Position numbers and translations under genes: made by a program
The notes under the pieces: model-generated
The model's database searches: none
What the model was told of the DNA's origin: nothing
What the model saw: only the letters and a program-made list of their open reading frames with translations
Assembly: GCA_000442015.1 (NCBI GenBank)
Contig: KE561154.1
Span: 1 to 64,000 of the forward strand
DNA length: 64,000 nt
Source: Rozella allomycis CSF55
Lineage: Eukaryota > Rozellomycota
Direction of reading: 5' to 3'
Shown here: piece by piece, positions 23,180 to 33,613 of the stretch
How the letters are laid out: every line of letters begins with the position of its first letter
Numbering within the stretch: the first letter of the stretch is position 1

Positions 23180-25048
23180 TTATTCATCGTCTTCATCATC
23201 AGATGCTTCAAATTCAGAATCGAATGATGCAAATTCATCCATATTCTCAGCGTAAACTTCGTCATCGTCTTCTTCCTCTTGATCTACTTGATTGTTTTCA
23301 GAATCATTGTCAGATTCAGAATCAGTCTATATAAATGAAGGGAGGAGTGTATACTTGATTATCTAATTCAGGGTCAACTTGCATTGCTCTAAAAACAGTT
23401 TCTTCATCGTCACTTTCATCTATATAAAAAGTCAAACAAAGTATTACCATCTTCATTGTATGTAACTTGAGCGTTATCAACATTATTTTCATTGGCATTG
23501 CTTTTCTTTGTTATTTGATGAACAACAAGGTCTAAACGACCAGCTAATTGTAGAACATCTTGAAATATGGAGAGTCTAGTGTCTATAGCCTTGTAGAGAG
23601 ACTTTATTTTATTTTTTAATCCTTTGACAGAAACGAGATAAGATAAATGGATTGTAATGAGACATTTGATCCAACTTAAGAGAACTAGACCACGAGTGTG
23701 TTTGTCTTCGAATCTCTTTACCACTTGCTCTAAGAAGGGAATAACGAAATGAGTTGGAAGTTTCTTGATTGTGTTTTCAATTAGAACAGAATCACCAACT
23801 TGCAAAACTTGTTCTAATAATTGATGATCTGTAGTATGAAGAGCTTGAACCAACATTCTCGTCATAGAATCAGCTTTTGGAACTTTAGAAGTTGATTCAG
23901 TTTTAGGTAGATTAATCAAATCGCCAACTTGTTCATTTTCTACTTTTGAACCTTCCATTGCAAAATCAGCTGGACCACTGACGGCGGCCTTCTTGTTCAC
24001 ATTTTTCACTTCTTTTCCTTTGGCATTTAATAAAACCCCTTGCGCTACAAATCTAGATAGATTAATAGATCCTTTCATCCCAGAAATATTTAATCTTTCA
24101 AAGACTGGTTTTAAATGATTTCCTCTAACAATTTCAATAAAGACATCATCTTCACCAAACAAAAGTGTGACAGCGTGAATCTTTATTTTTTCTTTATCAT
24201 TTTCTGAAATTATACTAACAGTTGCCTTTTCTTTCATCTTTTCATAAACATGGACGCTGCCACTTGAACTCAATCCAACAAAAAATGAATTTATCATTTG
24301 TGATGCTTTGATTTCTTCATTTATTGAAAAATCTAATCAAATTTATTTCATCTTTTTTACTTTTCTCTTCTTTATTGGTTAAATTCCAGCAATACATAAA
24401 TCTTGACTCTTCGGAACTCGCCAACACTAAATTCTTAAACAAACTCAAATTGGTAATCTTTTTATCTTGTCCCTTCAATTCATGTTGGATCTTCAAGCTC
24501 TTCTTATCCAACACATACGCAATGTGCGTTGCAACAGCAACACTCTCATTTGACACACAAATAGCACTCAAATAATTTCCTTCTAAATTTGAAATTGTTC
24601 TAACAATCTTCTTCTCCTTCAAACTCCACTCTATTATCGTCCCATTACTATCAGTAGAATACATCTCATTTCTACCCCAGCTACACAGCGCTGTAACACT
24701 TCCAGTATGTCCAACCAACTCAAACAATTGCTTTCCATGCTCAACAATACTACATCCCAAAATACGCCCATCTTCCAATCCAACTACCAAATACACATCC
24801 TTCTTATCTTTCCTCTCATCAATCTTAAAAGTAAATTTATCCTGAACATATCCAAAACTAGTCACATTGCATTTTATTTTATGCTCATTTATCACTCGTC
24901 CTGTTGTAACCGAATACACTCGTAGACTTGAACCATCAACAGATGGTGAGTGCACAGCACAATACAATCCACACGCTGAAAATTTAAATTTTTGATTCTC
25001 AGTCGTCGAAACTGCTGAACTGGGATGATTAGATGAGAGCTTTGTCAT
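23180..25048 (-). CDS. UTP5: UTP5/WDR43, t-UTP subcomplex of the SSU processome
   Basis: Four exons, 594 residues. The N-terminal half is a WD40 propeller (FSACGLYCAVHSP, HTGSVTALCSWG, STDSNGTIIEWSL). The C-terminal half has the Utp12 helical domain (LVQALHTTDHQLLEQVL...FVIPFLEQVVKRF) and a strongly acidic tail rich in DSES and EEEDDDE. This order is typical of UTP5/WDR43, which couples rRNA transcription to early 18S processing in the nucleolus. Introns 24333-24360, 23420-23447 and 23327-23354 are each 28 nt. It is in tandem with the Hsp20 gene and divergent from C1D, another rRNA-processing factor, 181 bp away. Confidence 0.88.
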
Positions 25049-25229
25049 TACAAAAAATTGTGGCTGGGATCACAGGGGTTCATGGAACTGTTACCGTCCA
25101 CTATTGTTCTTTAGCCATTAATATATTCGATATATGAATAAGTAAATATAGTAGCTGCATATGTTAGTCTTCTTATTTTATGTGGTTTCAAGTGGTTAAC
25201 CTTTACATACTGCGCCACGTCTTTTTTAA

Positions 25230-25654
25230 ATGGAGGACGCTCTTTTGAACATAGAAAATACAATAGCCGCTTTAGAATCAGATTTAGAGTCTCTATTTTC
25301 TAAAAGATTGTCACAAAGTTTTCAAGATAATAATGTAGCCCCAGATAGTATAGATGCGAGTAAATTCCATGTTTCATTGACATATGCACTACATTCACTC
25401 TTCTATGGTAATTTATTTTCATTTATAAAACAGTCTATCTTCGGTTGGAAGGCCGTGAAGTGAAAGATCACTCTTTAATGCAAGAATTGGTAAACTTTAA
25501 TGTTAAACTTGTCAAGGAAAGAATAAAACAATATATCGCTAAAATAAAAGAGATTCAAAATCCATCTAAAAATACTGTAGAGCTAAACAAGGATGCTAGC
25601 AAAAGAGTTTTGAGAAACGCAATGTTTGATGTTAATGAATCTAGTAAATTATGA
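25230..25654 (+). CDS. C1D/Rrp47 (Lrp1) exosome cofactor
   Basis: Two exons, 132 residues, intron 25408-25433 (26 nt). After splicing the sequence runs TYALHSLFYVYLRLEGREVKDHSL..., matching the Sas10/C1D pattern of a helical hairpin followed by H-x-L-MQEL and a short basic C-terminus (ASKRVLRNAMF). Rrp47/C1D binds Rrp6 and the nuclear exosome in 3' processing of rRNA and snoRNA. Length is normal for the family. Confidence 0.82.
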
Positions 25655-25702
25655 ATGTTTATTTAAACAGAAAAATCTTATAGCAAAAAAGAATAAAACT
25701 TA

Positions 25703-26389
25703 TTATAGCATAAGATTCCATAAAGGATCATTCAGATAGCAAAATGTATCGATCCCTATACCCGAATTTACTTTTTTGCTATTTAATTTAAACATCGTTC
25801 CTTACATGTCGTCAGTCGAGAGTTTTAAAATACCGATTGCTAGTGGATGCTCTTTTCCTTCAGCATGGACAGCCTTTTGAAATTGGATTTGTTCAAATTA
25901 CCACAACTGTTCCTTCTGGCAGGTTTTCTTCCGGCAATGATCCGCCTTTAGAAGTTAATCCTGGGCACATAATGTTGGCTCCTGAGAGTACAAATTTGAT
26001 TGCACCACGATCGACAGTTACTTTTGGAAGCATCCCGGGATCTTTATTAAGCATTAAAATTTCCTTTACATTTATGCAAAACTTTTAAAGTAGGAATAAA
26101 TGGACTGTCCTCCGCTTGAGCAAACAAAATGCTGCTTCCATCAGCAGTCAAAAGGTTTATTTGACCACGACTTCTTTAATTCATAAATGAATATTTACCA
26201 TTTCACTTGCGTTAAATTTTGCTTTTTAGGTAAAATTTGGTCCAAAATTTCTTCTAAAATGTTAAAGTCTTCTTGAAGTCTGGAGCGGATTCCTCGTTGG
26301 ACACTGGCTTTAAGCTGGTTCTGACCACTCACTTGTTCTTTTCCCTTGAAACTGTTTGAAAAGTGTAGGGTCGTTTACTTTTTGAACAT
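25703..26389 (-). CDS. MCTS1: MCT-1/Tma20 translation factor (PUA domain)
   Basis: Six exons, 182 residues, almost exactly the length of MCTS1. Recognised only after splicing: [44 protein letters not shown], then the PUA domain [32 protein letters not shown], and [17 protein letters not shown]. With DENR/Tma22 it recycles 40S subunits and aids re-initiation. Introns 26352-26378, 26171-26198, 26042-26069, 25874-25901 and 25779-25805 are 27-28 nt. A plus-strand ORF over the same region is antisense noise. Its ATG is 58 bp from the divergent voltage-sensor-like gene. Confidence 0.92.
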
Positions 26390-26447
26390 TCTGAAATTTA
26401 CAAAATAGCTGTTGTTGCAGAATCACATTTACCTGCATCGAAAAATA

Positions 26448-26978
26448 ATGATGGCATTTAGAAATGATTCAGATCTTAATTCTTTATTATACGAAAGTCA
26501 ATACCTCTTGCGAGATACCACTCAAGACAGACTAATTGCCTTTGCTAATAGACTTTTGTACTCTAGACTTTACAAAAGAATCTATATTTCAATGGCGATT
26601 TTATCGTTTATATCAATTTTAACGAGTCTTTTTTCTGGTTGTGGATCGTCTTTATATCATATTCTAGAATACATTATAAACATTGCTATGATTCTTGAGG
26701 TCATGATTCGTCTTATTGCATTGCGCTCTCATTACTGGAAGTCTTGGAGTAACATATTTGATGTATTCTTGGCCTGTATTTGTTTTATCACTCTTTTCTA
26801 TTTGAGCGAAAATTGTGCGCAAAATTTATTTGAAGAAACAGCTGATACTATACTAATTTTGTTAAGAAATTTTCTTCAGTTTTCAAGGCTGGCTTCATTT
26901 ATGCGCAAGGAGGATCCGTTACGCAGAACACGAAATAATTTCATCGATCTCGAAGAAGCAACTCAATTAGCTTTTTAG
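26448..26978 (+). CDS. small voltage-sensor-like ion-transport-domain protein
   Basis: A 176-residue single-exon gene with four hydrophobic segments. The second and third carry acidic residues (EVMIRLIALRSHYW, NIFDVFLACI), and the fourth has spaced arginines (ILLRNFLQFSRLASFMRKED), the S1-S4 layout of a voltage sensor. No pore segments follow, so it is either a voltage-sensor-only protein of the Hv1 type or a fungal small ion-transport-domain protein. The S4 spacing is not the strict three-residue repeat of Hv1, so proton conduction cannot be claimed. Start at the first of two ATGs (26448). Confidence 0.6.
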   Translation: MMAFRNDSDLNSLLYESQYLLRDTTQDRLIAFANRLLYSRLYKRIYISMAILSFISILTSLFSGCGSSLYHILEYIINIAMILEVMIRLIALRSHYWKSWSNIFDVFLACICFITLFYLSENCAQNLFEETADTILILLRNFLQFSRLASFMRKEDPLRRTRNNFIDLEEATQLAF

Positions 26979-27054
26979 ATTTGAGTTAAAATAAAGCTAT
27001 TAAGACATCCATCGTTGTAAAATTGAATTAGTAATTTTGTACTTTTATTGTTTG

Positions 27055-28604
27055 CTATTCATTCAACTCTGTAGCTCCCAAACTTGTTGGACTCGAAATG
27101 ACACTTCCCTTAAGTAGAGATTGATTAGTTGCAAGAGTTTTAGCGAAAGCGGTCACCATAGAATGAAATGCAGATTGGATTTCAAATATTTCCTTTACAT
27201 TACTAGTGTTAACACTGTTATTTCGTCCCTTATAAACTGAAGAAAAGTGAAACTCTGTGAGCTGCTTTAAATCTGATGTGATTCGTTTGATGTCTCTGGA
27301 TATCCAATGCGAAAATACAAATCCCACCAAAATTGACAGACAGACTGTGATTGCGACACTTATCAAACTATCTACAGTTGCTTTATTAATTGTTATATAA
27401 ACACTCGACCTTTCTAAAAACTGAACTACAGTCCATTCAAAGTTTCGCCACTTTATCTTTTTCGTGGTAACGTAAAAGTAAGTGTTGCTCTTTACATCAA
27501 AGCATGTATCCGAGTAATCATCAGGTAAAGTAGTGAAATTGAAGCCTTTCGACTTAATTAGAGTATCGAATGATCCTATTTCAATATTTGATTTTTCTCT
27601 TGCAGTGAATGGCCTTGTTGATATATTGAGAATGGGATCTCTATAAAACATATCGGTATTATCGTGAGAAGTTCCAATTACAAATTCTGCCGATGATTCT
27701 ATTACATAAAGAACTGTTGGTTGCTTGACAGATCTAATACGGGCAGACAATATAGAGTTGATGAAATGAAGATCCATGTCAGTTGAACAAACACCTATAC
27801 ACTCAGAAGAATTATCATAGATTGGAACAGAATTTGTGAGCCAAGCTATCTCTTGCCAGACATATACTGTGGACCATGCTATATCTGCTTCGTTTGACTT
27901 GTTAACCATAAGTACCCAGGTACCATCGGTATAGTTTAATTGATTAGACTGATAATTAATATTTAAGATATTCAATTCTTTGTCTACGTCATATTCAGTG
28001 TAGTTTAATCCATAATGCTCCCACATTGAATACTTTCTACTTTTATAATCATTCCGCCTTTCTAAATAAGTATAAAATCCCCAAAGTTCACCGGCATTTG
28101 TTGTAAATGTTTGCGTTATTACATTTTCTACATTGAAAGAGAGTTGTGGAAATAGTTTCGTTAGCACTGATCGCTTATCGTTCATCCGAAAAATGCCGTG
28201 CCTCCAGTTGTATTGTTGAATTTTTGACAATTTTTCGGCGGTCACAATGTGATTTTCTATTGTTGTTATAGCGTGATCTAATAATTCACTTTGTAGTCCT
28301 TGTGCAAATGTAAATGCTGCAGTCTGTCCGCCCTGAAGAGTTAGATGCCAGGTTATAAAGCCAAGTGTCAAAAGAATCAAAAGCAAGAATAAATTGAAGA
28401 ATACGACTAAAGGGAGAACGACCTTCGGTCTGTTCAATTTTTTACTGCTCTCAGAAGGCTTCTTCTTTAATAAGGGATTAGGAGATTCTGTTCTATATTA
28501 ATTCCATTTTTACTTGGTGCATCTTTAGACGTTGACGGGATGCGGGTAAGTTTGGTGCCATTAGGGTACGGATTTAAGACATTTAAAGTATTTTGAGTTT
28601 CCAT
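27055..28604 (-). CDS. membrane receptor with extracellular Cache-like domain, no output domain (copy 2)
   Basis: Two exons (intron 28488-28513, 26 nt), 507 residues, paralogous to 15004-16524 along its length: VVLPLVVFFNLFLLLILL membrane segment, WGFYTYL, MWEHYGLNYTEYDVD, DMDLHFINSILSAR, second membrane segment, then RDIKRITSDLKQLTEFHF and REIF-like EIFEIQSAFHSMVTAFAK. Like copy 1 it stops shortly after the juxtamembrane region, with no cyclase, kinase or phosphatase domain. The intron occupies the same place (phase 1 in the N-terminal tail) in both copies, so duplication came after the intron. Start ATG at 28602-28604. Confidence 0.78.
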
Positions 28605-28900
28605 TAATTCTCCGATCTAATTTACCGAGTCAACTGTGAACTGTGCCAAAAATTGTAATGCCGCAAAATTCTCCAATGACTTAAAGGCACAACACATACT
28701 CTAAACTAAAAATGAATTAAAACTCCTAAAAGAGTATGAATTCGTCGTATTCTGCTGATATTGTTTGGTAACTTTTCAGAATTTTCGTATCTAATTGCAT
28801 TTGAAATGATAATAAAGCCCCATTCCCCAGAATTTGTCAATTCCAAAAAAATTGCCCAACAATCGTACGATCAAGTAAAATCAAATTCTTTCGTTTAGAC

Positions 28901-30417
28901 ATGGCGAAAAAGAAGAAGCAACAAAGAAAACGACAAATTTTGGTATTGATACTGCATTTTCTAAAAGAAAATGGGTAAGAAATAAAGAAAAAGTAAAATT
29001 AAGCTTCTATAAATCCGCAGAAATTGTTGAACAGGAATGTGAACTCAATGACACTGTTATTCCTGCTGACAACATTGACCTAATGTCTATTATCCAAGTA
29101 AATATATTTCTTCTACAAAACTATAGGAATTTGAAGATTATTATGTAATGCGATTTGACAAACCACCTAAGCTTGTGAGACATGGCGCCTTTTTGCCCAC
29201 CTTGCCTCCTATAAAGACATCAAAATTTCAAGAGCCTGTGAAGAGGGGTCAAAATGTACTTCCTGATAAAGAAAATGGAAAAAACTTAAAATTACGTTCA
29301 CTACCAAAAGAAAAACCGGTCGAAATAATTGGCACATCTATGGAAAACAACAAGTTGCCGGACATTGATGATCAAGATGGCAATAAACCAAATGAAAGCA
29401 CGATGTTGAAGCCTTTGCCATTCAATTTGGATATTCCCCAGATTCGAGATCTTGCTTTGTTTTTGCAAAGGTTGATAATTTTATTTGTTTGGATAGGGAT
29501 ATTATATTCCCTGATAAATTAATGAACGGAGATGAAATAATTGGATTGAAAAGACAAAAGGAAAGATTGATGGAATGTGTCAACATTGGAAACACAAAGA
29601 AAGATATTTTTACTGGAATCCTTAGCCTGCCAAAGTCAGTCTTGTTGTATGGACCTCCTGGAAATGGGAAGACACTATTATCTCATTATGTTTCGAAAGT
29701 TAAAGAAGTTCCTGTAATATGTACCAGTTCATCAACTTTAATAAGTAAATGGCGAGGGGAAAGTGAAAAAATGGTCAAAGTTCTTTTCAGTTTGGCTATG
29801 CATTACTCTCCTTGTGTAATATTTCTTGATGAAATTGATGTATTTAATTCTCCAATAGTCAATATAGTCACTATTAACCTCGAGATCATCAGAGAATCAA
29901 ATGAGTTCTGAAGTTGACAGTAACAGACGGGTGAAAACGGAAATGTTAATAGAAATGGACAAATTATTGAAGCAAGAAAATCTTGATGTATTTCTTATTG
30001 CAGCAACCAATCTTCCATGGGATTTGGATTCCGCAGCCTTAAGGAGATTTGAGCAAAGAATTTTTGTGAATAACCCAAGTGAATTAGAAAAATTGGAAAT
30101 AGTGGAGGCCTTTTTTGCAAGTTTAGACAAAAAGGTCGTTTGTGTGGATCCTGAAGTTATCGAGTTTTTAGTACACAACACACACGACTACTCTATTCAT
30201 GACATTAAACTACTAATAAAGGAAACAGGTAAATTATTCGAACCATAAACGAAAAGTTATGACCTCCTTAAGAATGCAGGAAGAAATCTCGATATCTAGT
30301 CGCAAGCCGGTAACAGTATCCGTTGACAATGCATCAACGGCATTAAGCATTGTAAGAAGATCATGTTCAGGAAAGCTTTTAAAAAGATATGAGCAATGGC
30401 AAGCTAATAAAATATAG
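28901..30417 (+). CDS. KATNAL2: katanin p60 ATPase-like 2 (LisH + AAA)
   Basis: Six exons, 458 residues. The N-terminus after splicing is RKRQILVLILHFLKENGFYK, a LisH motif, then DNIDLMSIIQEFEDYYVMRF as in KATNAL2. The AAA module has Walker A GPPGNGKTLL, SKWRGESEKMVKVLF, Walker B IFLDEID, and sensor ATNLPWDLD...LRRFE. Katanin-like 2 is associated with microtubule severing, and in flagellates with basal bodies and axonemes. Introns 28975-29003, 29098-29126, 29471-29496, 29840-29867 and 30229-30256 (26-29 nt). The nucleotide-binding motif has GNGKT instead of the more usual GTGKT. Confidence 0.88.
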
Positions 30418-30461
30418 ATTCAAATTTAGGAATACTTTATGCGTATATATTTAACATAACT

Positions 30462-31457
30462 TCATTTTGTTAGTGCTTGTATAATTCTTTCATAAAGTAC
30501 GAATGTGATACATGTGGCCGGTAAAACTCGCAAAATACCGGGTGCTAGACCTTTAAAGAAGCCTAGAAGACCCTCCTTTCTAATTTTATATTAATCGAAA
30601 ATGTACGAGTAAATATTATATGCAACAGTCATAATTCTAGCTTCATTATCTATTCTATTCTGTTAATTCATATATTACATTTGTACCTGTATTCTAGAAC
30701 GAATCACCTGATATGGGTACGTTGTACTGCTGGCAGTGATTTTTGAAATTAAAGACATAACCATGACTTCTATAGTATCCTATAAATTATTAACCAAAAT
30801 GACATACAGGAGTTTCAGTTTGTCTCAGCTTTTTTCTCATTTTTTTAAGATTCTCGTAGACCATAAAATGAACTGCTCCATGTGAGACACCCAAAAGCCC
30901 AGCAAGAAAACCCCGATAAAAACCTCGCACTCCTTCTTCAACAAAAATTCTTCTAAATGCATCTAATATTTGTATTAAGAATCTTGTACCTAAAGTCGAC
31001 TTGTAACTATTTGGATTATTGTAATCTTGTCCACATACTCTTGTTTTGACCATCCAAAAGGGGTTCGTAATTGATGCCGTACATGTCCCTTTAAATATTG
31101 TAGAAATTTTCTTGTACCAGCGACTGCTGAACAAAATAAATAGTCAATTGATGATAATTGCCCTCTGTAATTTGAGACTTGTTTTTTCAGGTATTCATAT
31201 CCCAAAAAATAAAGTCCCCATGAAAATGTTGATCCCATAATGTTTGCGGGAAGCCCTCGGTAAAGACCATTAATAATTCCATTCTGCATATAGATATTTT
31301 TGATGTTATTTCTTATTCCAGTATTTCTAGTCTTTTCGTTAACTATGGAACGCGGAAAGTATTATTTACGTTGATATCTTGTTTTCAACAAATCTAATGG
31401 ATGCAAAATTAAAGTTGCAGTCCCACCAGAAATGACTCCAGCTAAAAATTGCTCCAT
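30462..31457 (-). CDS. mitochondrial carrier, FAD/folate type (Flx1/SLC25A32-like)
   Basis: Seven exons, 276 residues, three tandem carrier repeats. Signature segments: [10 protein letters not shown] in repeat 1, [10 protein letters not shown] in repeat 2, and [11 protein letters not shown] in repeat 3. [41 protein letters not shown] and [19 protein letters not shown] are the matching even helices. The PFW motif of repeat 2 and [11 protein letters not shown] favour the SLC25A32/Flx1 (FAD or folate) subgroup over other carriers. Introns: 31343-31369, 31089-31117, 30963-30989, 30780-30807, 30660-30686 and 30580-30606 (27-29 nt). Substrate assignment is by family only. Confidence 0.85.
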
Positions 31458-31606
31458 TTGGAAATTTCAGGACAATCGCTTCGCATTTTAAGTTATTGCC
31501 TGGAAAGTATCATAATCTATTTTTAGAGCTATTCTGGAAAATTCGAAGATTTTCTAGATCAAAACCTTGTCGATGTATATAATCAATCAAAATTGGCACC
31601 CTTGAT

Positions 31607-32185
31607 ATGAGCTCTGAAACAAATCTTGCTGGTACTGCGTTTCCCTATCACTATCCAATTTACTATTCCGTGTTTACAATCCCTCTCGTCTCAATTCCGC
31701 ATTCAGAATCATCCCAGCAAAACGCACAACCAGAAAATGTGCCTTTAACTCAAACACACAATGAAAGAGACTCTGGAAATGAACACACATTAGAATCTAA
31801 TCAAACAAACTCTGGAAGCCACCAACCACCAATGAATGTTTTTATTCAGTTTTTAACTCCTATACTCTACCCTAGTCCAGAGTTTCTACAAGGTGATTAT
31901 GAAACTCTTTTGCAGTTGCAAGAAATTCTGGGTGGAAATGTTAAAAAGGCTGCCTCTAAAAAAGGGATAGATGCTGAAACGACATTGGAAATATTCGACT
32001 CAGAAAAGCATTGTTCTCATGATTGTTCTATATGTCTTAATGAATACTCCGAGAATGACAATTTGAGAAGTATGAATGCATGCGGGCATGCATTTCATAA
32101 AGATTGCTTAGACAACTGGCTCACACAGTATAATAACTCATGTCCCCTTTGCAGAACTGAAATCACGTCCAGTGTTTTTCAATAA
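31607..32185 (+). CDS. RING-H2 E3 ubiquitin ligase, Big Brother-like
   Basis: A 192-residue single-exon gene. A Pro/Ser/Gln-rich first 90 residues precede the helix YETLLQLQEILGGNVKKAA and a C-terminal C3H2C3 RING: CSICL, CGHAFHKDC, CPLC. The helix and spacing match the ligase at 9251-10362, so the two are paralogues with unrelated disordered N-termini (basic there, neutral here). The target is unknown. Confidence 0.8.
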   Translation: MSSETNLAGTAFPYHYPIYYSVFTIPLVSIPHSESSQQNAQPENVPLTQTHNERDSGNEHTLESNQTNSGSHQPPMNVFIQFLTPILYPSPEFLQGDYETLLQLQEILGGNVKKAASKKGIDAETTLEIFDSEKHCSHDCSICLNEYSENDNLRSMNACGHAFHKDCLDNWLTQYNNSCPLCRTEITSSVFQ

Positions 32186-32469
32186 TTTGCGTTATTTTAT
32201 TCCCCGTATTTGCATTGTAAATATTAACCCAAATAAACTATTTAACATTATGAAGATAGGCATTAGCTTTTACCGCCGTTTAAAAGCTATAAAATATTTG
32301 ATTGCAAGTTGCAATTGGTTTCAGTTGAATTAAGCAATTCATGGATTCCTTTTGTTCGTCTTATTTTCAAAGATGATAATCGTTCACTTGTGAATGAATT
32401 CAAAAGAGATTATTGAAAATGAACACCTTAAGAACGAACTCTTGAATATATTTCTTTATGTAACTAGGC

Positions 32470-33477
32470 ATGACATTTGTTGCATGGATATACCGCCTTA
32501 TTGGCGTGGTTAGCACTATACTAGATATTATTTGCGTTCATAGATGTTATACGAAGATTAAAGTCAGCAATCAATGGATAATTCGCATAAATGCGATATT
32601 TTTCACATTGTGCGCCATTTACTTTGCGATAGAGGTTTCATTAAGCTCTTTGTTAGAATACATAATAGTTTCGGATGACCCTAGTTCAAATTATTCATCT
32701 ATTCACATAGCTTTATTTTTGGATTCATGTGATACTTTGGTTGGCGTCAATTTGGCCGCAACTGTCACGGCGTATGTTTGCATGGTCTGGTCCAAAATTG
32801 CATTCGTTACTACTCCTTTCTTAAAAAAAATATTCCAAAGACTGGAAAATATGAAATTTGTAGGTGTTTTAGCTATGATCATGACTATCGTTAACATTGT
32901 AAATCTAATGTTTATGGCGATTCGGCCAGATTATATTGCAATTTTGGCTTATTCACAGCTATCAATAATGATTACAAGTTTTTTGATTTTATTGTTCATT
33001 CTGAATTTCGCTGTCTACTATGTCATCAAGTCGAAATTGTTAAATCAAGATTCCAAGGCGTCAACTTTTGGTCTGTTGAAATTAATATTACTGACGATTA
33101 TATCTCTTATCGTAATTTTTCTAACTGTTTGGGAACAATTGAGCGACTTCAAAAAGGACAAAATCATTGACGACCAATTTGCATATTTGGTGCAACTAAA
33201 TAGTGTAACAAATGAAAATTTTGGCTACTTGCACGCGATCGCTCTTTGTGGTGCAGTTTACGCTGTTGTATACTTAAGTGACATGCTAAGTATTAAGAAA
33301 ACGTCACCTCCAGATAACAAATATGTGGAAACAGAAAAGGAAACTCAAAAGTCTCGTACACTTGAAAGCTTGACGAGCAGAAATAAGTCTGTCCATATTT
33401 TAGATTCCAAGACATCGAAACAGATTCTGGAGAGTAGAAAAATGTCAAGAGTTTCGAACATTAATGTGTCTAGTTGA
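32470..33477 (+). CDS. seven-transmembrane protein, family unknown
   Basis: A 335-residue single-exon gene with seven predicted membrane helices (about residues 5-24, 37-62, 84-110, 129-150, 157-187, 200-222, 246-270). A Ser/Thr/Lys-rich C-terminal tail of about 65 residues ends in serines. Topology and phosphorylatable tail are receptor-like, but there is no DRY, NPxxY or other family motif I recognise. A possible N-glycosylation site (NYSS) is in the first long loop. Confidence 0.62.
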   Translation: MTFVAWIYRLIGVVSTILDIICVHRCYTKIKVSNQWIIRINAIFFTLCAIYFAIEVSLSSLLEYIIVSDDPSSNYSSIHIALFLDSCDTLVGVNLAATVTAYVCMVWSKIAFVTTPFLKKIFQRLENMKFVGVLAMIMTIVNIVNLMFMAIRPDYIAILAYSQLSIMITSFLILLFILNFAVYYVIKSKLLNQDSKASTFGLLKLILLTIISLIVIFLTVWEQLSDFKKDKIIDDQFAYLVQLNSVTNENFGYLHAIALCGAVYAVVYLSDMLSIKKTSPPDNKYVETEKETQKSRTLESLTSRNKSVHILDSKTSKQILESRKMSRVSNINVSS

Positions 33478-33613
33478 TTGATACAATAAAACGAAAAGTA
33501 GAAGTAGAATGCCATGTATATTTTAATTAATAAAGATAAAGATTTTTAGTTTCATGTTTTGGTCAAGTCACACGCGCTTAATCTTTTTCATGACAGTTTG
33601 ATAAATTTCACAA

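Noticed and set aside
25837-26088. Plus-strand 83-codon ORF
   Set aside because: It is antisense to the PUA-domain exons of MCT-1, which is unambiguous on the minus strand.
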